Origin: an uncultured Lachnospiraceae bacterium
Lineage (GTDB): Bacteria > Bacillota > Clostridia > Lachnospirales > Lachnospiraceae
DNA: 13,989 nt
Assembly (NCBI GenBank): GCA_937965795.1
Contig: CALCMD010000022.1
Span: forward strand, 1 to 13,989
Reading direction: 5' to 3'
In this document: in pieces, positions 6,420 to 13,989 of the stretch
Numbering within the stretch: position 1 is the first letter of the stretch
Layout of the letters: each line of letters starts with the position of its first letter
Notes under the pieces: generated by a model
The model's database searches: none
Told to the model about the DNA's origin: nothing
Seen by the model: only the letters and a program-made list of their open reading frames with translations
Position numbers and translations under genes: made by a program

Positions 6420-8477
6420 ATGGCAAAGTTAAATTTAGAGTATTACAGCGGTGAAAACCATTATTCCGATGGAGATATTGAGGAAGAAATTTTAAAAATT
6501 GCGAAGGAAGGAAAAAAGCTTTCTGAGCTGGGACAGGTGGAATTTCCCATCCTATACCATTTGTCAGCGGTGCGTGAAAATATCCTGAACTGGTATCCGT
6601 TTCGAAAGGACGGGACATGCCTGGAAATCGGGAGCGGCTGCGGGGCGCTTACCGGGCTTCTCTGTGAGCGGGTAAGAAAGGTGACTTCTGTCGAGCTGTC
6701 CAAACGACGGGCGGACATTAATTTTGCCAGGAACCACGAAAAAGAAAATCTGGAAATTATGGTGGGAAATCAAAATGATATGGTTTTCCCTGAGAAATTT
6801 GATTACATTGTCCTGAATGGGGTGTTTGAGTACGCCATGAGCTTTACGGCGGGGGAGAAGCCTTATGAGGACTTTTTGTCTTATATTGCAGGATTTCTGA
6901 AAGAGGATGGAATTCTGCTGGTTGCCATTGAAAACCGACTGGGGCTGAAATATTTTGCGGGTGCGCCGGAGGACCACACGAATGCGTACATGGATGGGCT
7001 GAAGGGATATTCGGGCAATGCGTCGGTGCGGACGTTTTCAAAAAGCGAGTGGGTGGAGCTGATGCACGCCTGCGGACTGGACAATTATAAATTTTATTAT
7101 CCATACCCGGATTATAAATTTCCGTGCGAAGTGTTTACGGACGAAACGCTGGTGAGCCAGAAATATGGCAGGAAAAACTGGAATTTCACGGAGAACCGCT
7201 TTGAGCTTTTCCCGGAGCAGGAGATGGCGGAGACGTTTCGGAAAGAAGGAGTGATGGACCGGTTCGCCAATTCGTTTCTGATTGAGATGAGCAAACGCCC
7301 GATTCAGCGGGAAACGGAGGTGCTTTATGCGAAGATGAACCGTGACAGGGCGGATGCGTTTGCCATTGTTACGAAAATTGAGCGGACAGACGGCAGGATG
7401 CAGGTGGTAAAAAGTGCGCTGACCGTCCAGGCAAAGGCGCACCTGGAGAGGATGCACGGAAACGAGGAAAGAAAGGAAGGTTCCCTGAAACTTTTAAAGG
7501 GTGCATACCAGCCGGGAAATCTCACATATCCGTATCTTACCGGAAAAAGTCTGGGGTACGAGGCAAATCTGGCGATTCAGAACCGCCAGCCGGAGCGCGT
7601 GAAAAAGCTGGTGCGTGAAGCATATGATTTCTGCGTTGCTGACCAGACGACGGTATCGAAGAAAGAGCCGGAGGCGTTTGCAGCAGTTTTTGGAAACAGG
7701 AAAGGAACAAAAGGTTATACGTATGTCCGCCCGGCCAATATTGATTTGATTCTGGATAATATTTTCCGGGATGGAAAATGTATATCTGTGATAGACGGCG
7801 AGTGGGTGTTTGATTTTCCGGTTCCGGCAGAGTTTATCATCTGGCGGACGATTAACGAGATTTATACCAATGCGGCGTGGTTTGAGGAGCAGCTTCCCAG
7901 AAACGAATTTTTAAAGGAATACGGAATTGAAGAAGAGGATGCCGGGCTGTTCCATGACTGGGCGGAGCATTTTGAAAAGGAATATGTAAAGGCGAACGGA
8001 CTGGCAGATTATGCGGTGCCGGAGGTGGGCGTGAATCTGGAGGAAATCCGCAGGCGGCGTATTCAGGAGATATGGATGGACAGCACGCTTTACCTGGACA
8101 CCGGAAATGGATTTTCTGAGGAAGAGACGGTAAAGGCAAAGACAAAGCTTGCGGATGGAAGGATGGAGCTTACGTTGCGGCTGCCCCAGGGAAAAGAGAT
8201 TCGCGCGCTGCGCTTTGACCCGCTGGAGGGAAGGCCGTGTATCTGCGAGCTGGATGCGGACGGGGCGCGCCTGACGCCTGTCAATGCGGCAGAGTACAAG
8301 GATAAACGTGCGGTGTTCCTCACGACAGACCCGGCGTATCAGGTGGAAATCAAAGGGAACGTCCCGCAGGTGCTGCGGATATCCGGTGTGATAGAGGTGA
8401 AAGATAAAGACTGGGCGCTGCGGGAGTACCAGCAGAGGGCTGGAAATATGGGGCGTCGATGGAGGTTCTGGAAATAG
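6420..8477 (+). CDS. SAM methyltransferase fused to a kinase-like domain; candidate glycan chain-capping enzyme
   Basis: This 685-residue protein appears to have three parts. Residues about 40-250 are a class I SAM-dependent methyltransferase: LEIGSGCG (68-75) is the SAM-binding loop and a VELSKRRA segment follows as the acidic strand end. Residues about 310-500 resemble a protein-kinase/APH fold: a glycine-poor N-lobe, K331 in QVVKSAL, acidic candidates E343/E349, then D442-L-I-L-D-N447 and D459 in VIDGEW. The D-x4-N spacing equals that of kinase catalytic loops, and the next Asp falls 12 residues later, as expected for the metal-binding Asp. Residues about 555-660 are a beta-rich module with YLDTGNGF and LRFDPLEG motifs. 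Methyltransferase plus kinase next to Wzt is the architecture of WbdD, which phosphorylates then methylates the O9a chain end. The function here is inferred. Unlike WbdD, I see no long C-terminal coiled coil. The start ATG 6420 is translationally close to wzt. Confidence 0.72.
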   Translation: MAKLNLEYYSGENHYSDGDIEEEILKIAKEGKKLSELGQVEFPILYHLSAVRENILNWYPFRKDGTCLEIGSGCGALTGLLCERVRKVTSVELSKRRADINFARNHEKENLEIMVGNQNDMVFPEKFDYIVLNGVFEYAMSFTAGEKPYEDFLSYIAGFLKEDGILLVAIENRLGLKYFAGAPEDHTNAYMDGLKGYSGNASVRTFSKSEWVELMHACGLDNYKFYYPYPDYKFPCEVFTDETLVSQKYGRKNWNFTENRFELFPEQEMAETFRKEGVMDRFANSFLIEMSKRPIQRETEVLYAKMNRDRADAFAIVTKIERTDGRMQVVKSALTVQAKAHLERMHGNEERKEGSLKLLKGAYQPGNLTYPYLTGKSLGYEANLAIQNRQPERVKKLVREAYDFCVADQTTVSKKEPEAFAAVFGNRKGTKGYTYVRPANIDLILDNIFRDGKCISVIDGEWVFDFPVPAEFIIWRTINEIYTNAAWFEEQLPRNEFLKEYGIEEEDAGLFHDWAEHFEKEYVKANGLADYAVPEVGVNLEEIRRRRIQEIWMDSTLYLDTGNGFSEEETVKAKTKLADGRMELTLRLPQGKEIRALRFDPLEGRPCICELDADGARLTPVNAAEYKDKRAVFLTTDPAYQVEIKGNVPQVLRISGVIEVKDKDWALREYQQRAGNMGRRWRFWK

Positions 8478-8492
8478 ACGGAAAAGGATGCA

Positions 8493-8500
8493 GGGAGGTG
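8493..8500 (+). promoter_or_regulatory. strong ribosome binding site fixing the glycosyltransferase start
   Basis: GGGAGGTG is a near-perfect anti-16S match ending 3 nt before ATG 8504 (core GGAGG at 8494-8498, 5 nt spacing). It rules in favour of 8504 over the in-frame ATG at 8459, which lies inside the end of the upstream gene and has no equivalent site. Confidence 0.75.
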
Positions 8501-8503
8501 CAC

Positions 8504-11170
8504 ATGAATAAGAATAAAGACGCCATTGACATCGTGATTCCGGTGTACAATGGCTATGAGGATATACAGCTATGTATGGACAGCGTCCGCAAGCATACGG
8601 ATTTGGGGAAACACAGAGTTCTTCTGATTAACGATTGCAGTCCGGACGAGCGTGTCCGTCCCTGGCTGGATGCGCAGGCCGGGGAAAATGTGGTGGTGCT
8701 GCACAATGACAAGAACCAGGGGTTTTCTGCAAATGTGAATAAGGGAATGCGGTATTCTGATCGGGATGTGATTCTTTTAAATGCGGATACTATCGTCACG
8801 AAGGGCTGGGTGGAGAAGATTCAGGCGTGTGCATACCTGTCCAGGCGGAACGCTACCGTAACGCCGCTCTCGAACAGTGCGACGCTCTGTTCCGTGCCTG
8901 TATTCTGCCAGGACAATCCGGTGCCGGAAAATGTGACGATTGATGCGTATGCGGCGCTGATTGAGCGGTGCAGCCTGCACCGTTATCCGAGGATTACGGT
9001 AGCGGTGGGCTTCTGTATGTATATCAAGCGGCAGGTAATAGAGGAAGTGGGGCTGTTTGATGCGGAAACGTTTGGACGGGGCTACGGGGAGGAAAATGAT
9101 TTTTGCAACCGCTGTGAGCAGTTGGGCTACCGCCATGTGATGTGCGATGATACCTTTATCTATCATAAGGGCACGGCTTCCTTTGATACGGCGGAGAAAC
9201 AGGCGTTGTGCGACGCCCATAACCGGATTTTGGAGGAGCGCTATCCGGTGCAGATGAGGAAGAATCATCTCTACTGCATGGAGAATCCCGACCAGGAGAT
9301 TCGGGACAACATCGAGATGTACCGGAAGCTGTTGAACGGGCATAAAAATATTTTTTACCTTCTGCATCTGGACTTTCAGACGGAGGCATTCAATAATATC
9401 GGGGGAACGCAGCTTCATGTGCGGGACTTGATGACGGCGCTGCGGAAGGATTACAATATTTTCGTGGCGGCGAGGGATTTGGACTGCCTGCGTGTGACGG
9501 CATACACGGAAACGGAAGAGATTTCCCTGAAATTCCACATCGGTGAGCCGGAGGCGTTCCCGGTTTTTTATGATGAGACGCTGGCGAAGGTGTTTGAAGA
9601 GGTGCTGCGGGCATTTTCCATTGATTTGGTGCATGTGCATCACACCCAGGATTTATCGCTGGATATTTATGAGACGGCGAAGGGACTGGGGATTCCGGTG
9701 ATAGCTACCCTGCACGATTATTATTATGCGTGTCCTACGGTAAAGCTTTTAAATGGACAGGGAAAGTTCTGCCCGAATCAGGGGGAGAAGGATTGCGTAG
9801 GGTGTCTGAAACAGACCTGCGGTTTTGCCGCGCAGGTCTCCTATCTGGAAAAGTGGCAGCGGGAAAATGAACGGGCGCTTGGCCTGTGCGAGAGGATTCT
9901 TTTTCCATCGGAGAGTGCGAAAAGAGTCATTACCGGGGTTTTTCCGTCGCTGGAAGAAAAGGCCAGGGTGATTTCCCACGGTTCCGATCTTGTTAAAAAC
10001 GAGAAGAGCGCTCTGGTGCTGCATGGGGAGATTGAAAAATCAAAGCGTGTGAAAACGCATCTCGATCAGGTGCCGGGCACGAAACGGGGCTTTAACTATG
10101 TGACGGGCTGGGCGTATTTTGACAGTGCAGATAATCAGGAAGTGAAGCTTTACCTGGAAGCAGAAGATGCGTCAGGGCGTGTGTTTACCGTGCCGTTACA
10201 GAAAAAAGCAAGGCCGGACGTGGTAAACAGTACCGGGCAGCCGGGCGTACTCTGGTGCGGCATCCATACGGTATTTTCCATTCCGGATATGGCGGAGGGA
10301 AAGTGTAAGCTGCGGCTGGTGCTGGAACATCAGGGAGGTTATTTTACAGATGGAAAGGTGTACGGCGGAAACTACCGGGCGGAGCAGGGCGAGCCTGGGA
10401 GGATGAACGTGGCGTTTATCGGCGGTATGGTTCCGGCAAAGGGAAGCCGCCTGGTGTATGAACTGCTCCAGAAAGATACCACGGAGATTAACTGGTTTAT
10501 CATGGGAGCTATCGGTGATGACTGCCTGAACCGGCTTGGAGACCTTCCCCATACGTATTTCAGCAATGTGTATGAGAAGGATGATATTTTTGAGCTGTTG
10601 AAAACCAGCAAAATTGATGTGATTTGTATTATGCCTACCTGGGCGGAGACCTTCTGCTACACCGTATCCGAGGCGTGGCTGTGCGGGATTCCGGTGATAG
10701 GTGCGGATATTGGCGCGGTGGGAGAACGTATCCGTGAGACAGGCGCGGGATGGACGGTAGATGTAAATACGAAACCGGAGGAGCTTTTGAAGCTTCTGCA
10801 CCACATCCGGCGGCACCCGGAGGAGCTGGAGGAGAAGCGGAAGAAAGCCGAAAAGCTTCGAATAAAAACCATCAGTGAAATGTGCCGGGAATATGAAGAA
10901 TTTTACAGAGGGCTTTTGCAGCGCTATCCGGTCTCTCATACCGACGAAGGAATAGACTTTGACTTTATTTTCCAGGGGCTGGCTCTGGCAAATCCTCATG
11001 TAAGAGGGAAAGGCAGCGTGGCTTCTCTGAATATGCTGCGGGAGGAAAATAAACGGCTTACGGCGTCTATGGAGATGCTGAAAGGAACGACCTCCTACAA
11101 AATCGCGCGGAGGATTTCGGATGCAGATATTCCGTTTAAGGAGACTCTTAAGAAAATCTTGAAAAGATAG
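8504..11170 (+). CDS. GT2-GT4 two-domain glycosyltransferase with an inserted beta domain
   Basis: This 888-residue cytoplasmic enzyme should add two kinds of sugar linkage to the glycan exported by the operon. The N-terminal GT-A/GT2 domain (about 8-270) begins DIVIPVYNGYED, with the metal-site motif NAD (D95) and an E197-N-D199 motif in GYGEENDF. A second, GT-B/GT4 domain starts near 282 (IFYLLHLDF, IGGTQLHV at 299-306). It has a HDYYYACP segment followed by a cysteine cluster (CPNQGEKDCVGCLKQTC), and the C-lobe shows the family E-x7-E motif (E715, E723) in WAETFCYTVSEAW. Between the two GT4 lobes, residues about 520-633 form an extra beta-rich domain (GWAYFDS, KARPDVV, FSIPDM). The C-terminus is a short coiled coil ending in SYKIARRI, common in these enzymes. 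The donor and acceptor sugars cannot be read from sequence. It begins 26 nt after the methyltransferase gene and is the last gene of the operon. Confidence 0.88.
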   Translation: MNKNKDAIDIVIPVYNGYEDIQLCMDSVRKHTDLGKHRVLLINDCSPDERVRPWLDAQAGENVVVLHNDKNQGFSANVNKGMRYSDRDVILLNADTIVTKGWVEKIQACAYLSRRNATVTPLSNSATLCSVPVFCQDNPVPENVTIDAYAALIERCSLHRYPRITVAVGFCMYIKRQVIEEVGLFDAETFGRGYGEENDFCNRCEQLGYRHVMCDDTFIYHKGTASFDTAEKQALCDAHNRILEERYPVQMRKNHLYCMENPDQEIRDNIEMYRKLLNGHKNIFYLLHLDFQTEAFNNIGGTQLHVRDLMTALRKDYNIFVAARDLDCLRVTAYTETEEISLKFHIGEPEAFPVFYDETLAKVFEEVLRAFSIDLVHVHHTQDLSLDIYETAKGLGIPVIATLHDYYYACPTVKLLNGQGKFCPNQGEKDCVGCLKQTCGFAAQVSYLEKWQRENERALGLCERILFPSESAKRVITGVFPSLEEKARVISHGSDLVKNEKSALVLHGEIEKSKRVKTHLDQVPGTKRGFNYVTGWAYFDSADNQEVKLYLEAEDASGRVFTVPLQKKARPDVVNSTGQPGVLWCGIHTVFSIPDMAEGKCKLRLVLEHQGGYFTDGKVYGGNYRAEQGEPGRMNVAFIGGMVPAKGSRLVYELLQKDTTEINWFIMGAIGDDCLNRLGDLPHTYFSNVYEKDDIFELLKTSKIDVICIMPTWAETFCYTVSEAWLCGIPVIGADIGAVGERIRETGAGWTVDVNTKPEELLKLLHHIRRHPEELEEKRKKAEKLRIKTISEMCREYEEFYRGLLQRYPVSHTDEGIDFDFIFQGLALANPHVRGKGSVASLNMLREENKRLTASMEMLKGTTSYKIARRISDADIPFKETLKKILKR

Positions 11171-11188
11171 CAAATGGATTACGCATAG

Positions 11189-11247
11189 AAAAACAGCCGG
11201 TGTTCTCATGGAATCAAGACGATTCACAAGGGGATGCCGGCTGTTTT
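11189..11247. terminator. bidirectional terminator between convergent genes
   Basis: AAAACAGCCGG (11190-11200) and CCGGCTGTTTT (11237-11247) form a perfect 11-bp stem with a 36-nt loop that itself contains GAATC-N5-GATTC. Read on the minus strand the stem is followed by five U, and on the plus strand it ends in four U. It can therefore stop both the glycan operon and the convergent YfhO gene. It begins 19 nt after the operon's last stop codon and ends 12 nt before the YfhO stop. Confidence 0.85.
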
Positions 11248-11259
11248 GCGGTTCAAAAA

Positions 11260-13896
11260 TTATAAGCTTCGGTATCGTCTCACGAGAATTCCCACAAGGA
11301 ACAGCGACCATCCCATAAGACTCAGAAGAATGCCTGCTTTCAGCCCAGGAGCCTGATAGAAGAAGGTGATCTCATGGCTGCCGGGAGTTAGTTTAAGCCC
11401 CAGAAAGCCATAATCTGCCCGAACGATTTTTGTTTCTTTTCCGTCTACGTAAGCGTGCCATCCATCCTCATAGGGAATGCTGACCATAAGCGTGCCGTCC
11501 ACATTATTTTTTACGCTTCCTGAAACTTTTGTATCTTTTGTGGGCATTTTGAAATCTATTTCTGCATCTGTGTCCCCTTTTGTCGGAAGATTCGAGCCGT
11601 AAAACCGGATCTTCTGTATCCTGCCGCTGATGTTTCCGGCAGTCGAGGCAATGCGGAGCTGGCGGCAGGTTCGCCGTGGAAGGCGGAGCCGTACATGTAC
11701 CTTGTTGCTGTTAGCGGAAGTATTGATGTAGCGGCAGGACGATTCGCTTAAAACCACGGCGGCGACGGAGGGAGAATCAAAGACAATCGTAAAGTCTATG
11801 TATACCCGTTCATATTCGCAGAGCTCTTTGTGGTCGATGGGAATCGTCACTTCTTCGGTATCGGTAAATTTCTGCCCTTTTATGTGATAATCAATGGTTT
11901 CCAGTTTATAAGCATCCAAAGCGGAGACGTTCTCATTTCCCGTATTTTCCACGATCAGATGGTCTGTAAGAAAAGCGTCCATATCGAGGGATGAGGTTTT
12001 AGAGGGAAGTTCGGATTCGGCAATCGTATGAGTATAAAATTTTCCGATAGAGTCTGTATTTTTGTTTCGGTACAGGTATACGGCTCCGAACTGTTTTTCC
12101 AGCGCAAACCCGTCTACATCCAGAGAAGGGTTGTGCGAGAGGAGATATTTTATATTTACCAGAGAAGCGAGTTCAGCGTCATAGACGGTCTGACGATAGC
12201 TGAACATAGAGGGGGTCAGACGTTTCAGTCCGGGCCACAGCTTGTTGATAAATTTCGTTACATTCTTATTTGGGGCGGAATTATAGGTACTTACGCCGAA
12301 ATAATTCTGTGCCAGCGCATCCATGCAGTAGCTGCCGGCATCGTAGTCTTTTTCGACCCGGTAAAAGGAAGCGTCTTTTTGACGCAGATAATTCAGCGCC
12401 TCGGTAACATCTTCACCGTAGAGCTGCTCAAAATATTCCGCATCGTTTTTTTGGAGAGTCATTCGGTTATTATAGCAATTGTAACTGTCATAAATCATAT
12501 TGGTCATCACCAGGACGAGCAGCAGACGAAAGATCAGGACAGGAGAAACGCTGAATTTCTTCTGCCAGCCGAGTATCAGGACGGCCATCATCAGAAATCC
12601 CCAGATACAGATCAGAGGAGTAGACGCCTGCGTGGTTCCGGGATTTTTAAAAAACAGGAGTACGAAAAGCAGAGCGGAAAGACACAATCCCGTATAGCTC
12701 AGCTTTTTTTTATCGAGAATCTGTTCGATGGAAACCGCCATAAGCAGGGCGGCAAAGGGCATAAACGCAAAGGTATGGCGGGAGAATGCCCGAACGAACG
12801 CATTGAAAACCATACTTCCCGCCTGAATCAAAAGAAAGAACAGAGAAAGCGCCACGGCCAGATACTGAGCAATTTTCTGTTTTCTGGTAGTATCCTGTCT
12901 GTGAATCAGAAAGACATACTGGAAAAACAGGACGACAAAGATCACGCCCATAAACAGTACAGGCGCTTCGTAATAATTTACGTCTCCAATATAGTTATCC
13001 GCAATGCCGCATAAATTAGAAGAAAACAGCCGATAAAAAGCGGTTTCGTAAAACGCGTCTCCAAAAGGCTTCAGATTACCGAGAAAACGTTCGATCAGGG
13101 AAAGGCTGCTGTCCATCCGGGAAGAAATATTCGTAAGGTAAAGCGCAGAAGGCAGAAAGACAGCCATCATCATAAGAATTCCCAAAAGGATGGAAGCGCA
13201 GTTCAGCAAAAAGAGTTTTAGGCGCAGTTGGAAGCTTTCTTCCATAGAGAAGATGCGAAACAGCAGATACAGTCCCAGGGTCAGCAGAACCATGTAAGAC
13301 ATGTATACGCTGCTTAACACAACAATGCTGACTGTGAAGGCCAGTGGAAAACTGAATTTCCTTTTCTTGACAGACCGTTCGGCCAGTAAAAGCAAAAGCG
13401 GGAGCAGAATCACGAAAAGTCCAAACTGGTAATGCTGTCCCCAGACCAGCAGATAGCCGTTAAATCCATAAAGATAGGCTGCGAGGATTTTTGTTCTGGC
13501 AGAGAAATGAAATTCCTGCAAATAGAAGAAAGCAACCGTGGCGGCAAGGAAAATCTGCCCGATTTCAAAAAAGACCATCAAGGAGGGCAGGTGGGCGGGC
13601 CCCACGACAGCTCCAGCCAGATATAACAGGAAAAGCAGGGGATGAAACAGGTTCAGGGCATAGACGCTGGTGCCGAAACCGTTTGTAAAATCCCAGAGGG
13701 AGAGATTTCCATCCCGGATGGCGTTAATGATGGAATCATACTGCATCAGATACTGTTGTATCGTATCTGAGCCGACGTCTTTAAAAACGGCAAGCTCATC
13801 TCCGAAAAGAAATCTGCGAAAGACAAGCAGGCTGCTGATAAAGATAAGAAGCCACAAAAAGAACAGGGCTTTGGTGTTTTCACTAAGTTTTTTCAT
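11260..13896 (-). CDS. yfhO: YfhO-family multi-spanning membrane protein (GT-C type)
   Basis: This 878-residue protein has about a dozen hydrophobic segments in its first 520 residues, then a long soluble domain and one final membrane segment near 850-870. It matches YfhO proteins at both ends. Near the N-terminus, after the first membrane helix, lie acidic residues D40 and D44 with QQY and the G-L-WDFTNGFG motif. At the C-terminus is the typical PYEDGWHAYVDGKETK and GFLGLKLTPGSHEI signature. In B. subtilis, YfhO works with CsbB and GtcA to glycosylate lipoteichoic acid outside the membrane, using lipid-linked sugar; the GT-C fold and the early Asp are consistent with that. No CsbB or GtcA homologue is next to it here. 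The start ATG is supported by AAGGAG (minus strand, 13906-13911) 9 nt upstream. No clear promoter was found in the 90 nt available upstream. It could act on the polymer exported by the convergent operon, but adjacency is the only evidence. Confidence 0.9.
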   Translation of the reverse strand: MKKLSENTKALFFLWLLIFISSLLVFRRFLFGDELAVFKDVGSDTIQQYLMQYDSIINAIRDGNLSLWDFTNGFGTSVYALNLFHPLLFLLYLAGAVVGPAHLPSLMVFFEIGQIFLAATVAFFYLQEFHFSARTKILAAYLYGFNGYLLVWGQHYQFGLFVILLPLLLLLAERSVKKRKFSFPLAFTVSIVVLSSVYMSYMVLLTLGLYLLFRIFSMEESFQLRLKLFLLNCASILLGILMMMAVFLPSALYLTNISSRMDSSLSLIERFLGNLKPFGDAFYETAFYRLFSSNLCGIADNYIGDVNYYEAPVLFMGVIFVVLFFQYVFLIHRQDTTRKQKIAQYLAVALSLFFLLIQAGSMVFNAFVRAFSRHTFAFMPFAALLMAVSIEQILDKKKLSYTGLCLSALLFVLLFFKNPGTTQASTPLICIWGFLMMAVLILGWQKKFSVSPVLIFRLLLVLVMTNMIYDSYNCYNNRMTLQKNDAEYFEQLYGEDVTEALNYLRQKDASFYRVEKDYDAGSYCMDALAQNYFGVSTYNSAPNKNVTKFINKLWPGLKRLTPSMFSYRQTVYDAELASLVNIKYLLSHNPSLDVDGFALEKQFGAVYLYRNKNTDSIGKFYTHTIAESELPSKTSSLDMDAFLTDHLIVENTGNENVSALDAYKLETIDYHIKGQKFTDTEEVTIPIDHKELCEYERVYIDFTIVFDSPSVAAVVLSESSCRYINTSANSNKVHVRLRLPRRTCRQLRIASTAGNISGRIQKIRFYGSNLPTKGDTDAEIDFKMPTKDTKVSGSVKNNVDGTLMVSIPYEDGWHAYVDGKETKIVRADYGFLGLKLTPGSHEITFFYQAPGLKAGILLSLMGWSLFLVGILVRRYRSL

Positions 13897-13929
13897 CCTT
13901 AAAATCTCCTTATCATATTCTGGTTTGGC

Positions 13930-13947
13930 GGGGAGGTTCGCTTCCCC
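13930..13947. other. UUCG-capped hairpin upstream of YfhO
   Basis: GGGGAGG (13930-13936), loop TTCG, CTTCCCC (13941-13947) make a 7-bp stem with one G-U pair. On the plus strand it has a stable UUCG tetraloop; on the minus strand the loop is CGAA. No T-tract follows, so it is not a standard terminator. It sits about 35 nt before the YfhO start and could be a leader structure or the end of a neighbouring unit beyond the window. Confidence 0.5.
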
Positions 13948-13989
13948 CGATAGGTTACGAAGTCGATAGTTCTCTTGCTTACGCCGGAC

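Noticed and set aside
10196..11311. A 371-residue open frame on the minus strand
   Set aside because: It runs antisense through the glycosyltransferase C-lobe, the shared terminator and the end of the YfhO gene. It is an antisense shadow of real coding DNA.
12028..13014. A 328-residue open frame on the plus strand
   Set aside because: It lies wholly inside the YfhO gene on the opposite strand. Its translation has no recognisable domain and no ribosome site, and the minus-strand product has full family features.
1..13989. CRISPR array, tRNA, rRNA, insertion sequence or phage attachment site
   Set aside because: No regularly spaced repeats, cloverleaf-like segments, rRNA motifs, transposase with terminal inverted repeats or integrase were recognised by reading. 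The Rpn-family gene is not flanked by inverted repeats.

Overview
The window reads as chromosomal DNA of a Gram-positive anaerobe of the Clostridia, most likely a Lachnospiraceae-type gut bacterium. This is inferred from strong AGGAGG-like ribosome binding sites, sigma-A promoters, U-tract terminators, a Rpn-family nuclease, a secreted DUF6273/InlB-repeat protein, and a YfhO membrane protein. No taxonomic marker gene is present, so the genus is left open.

Layout. (1) Positions 1-464 are AT-rich, with no convincing gene beyond a possible gene tail at the left edge. (2) 465-1399 is a Rpn (PD-(D/E)XK) nuclease/transposase-family gene broken by a -1 frameshift near 850, followed by a terminator. 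(3) 1544-4045 encodes an 833-residue secreted protein: DUF6273 domain, three InlB-type B repeats, a Pro/Ser linker, a Big-like domain and an Fn3-like domain. A well-formed promoter precedes it, with a perfect inverted repeat lying across the promoter core. (4) 4269-11170 is a four-gene same-strand operon behind an extended -10 promoter: polysaccharide ABC-export permease (Wzm), its ATPase with a C-terminal glycan-binding-type domain (Wzt), a methyltransferase fused to a kinase-like domain, and a GT2-GT4 double glycosyltransferase. (5) A shared bidirectional terminator separates it from a convergent YfhO-family membrane protein (11260-13896, minus strand).

How the genes may work together. The operon looks like the assembly, capping and export end of an ABC-transporter-dependent cell-surface glycan pathway. 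The main find is the 685-residue protein at 6420-8477. Behind the methyltransferase domain it carries a kinase signature with the right spacing (K331, D442-x4-N447, D459). This is the architecture of WbdD, which caps E. coli O9a chains by phosphorylation and methylation. There the cap ends polymerisation and is recognised by the C-terminal domain of Wzt. An extended Wzt next to a methyltransferase-kinase fusion in a Gram-positive-type genome suggests a capped-chain, length-controlled glycan exporter. The YfhO protein could decorate a surface polymer on the outer side of the membrane. The second point of interest is a stretch in the DUF6273 domain rich in codons ending in C or T, which resembles the variable region of a diversity-generating retroelement target; no reverse transcriptase or template is in the window.
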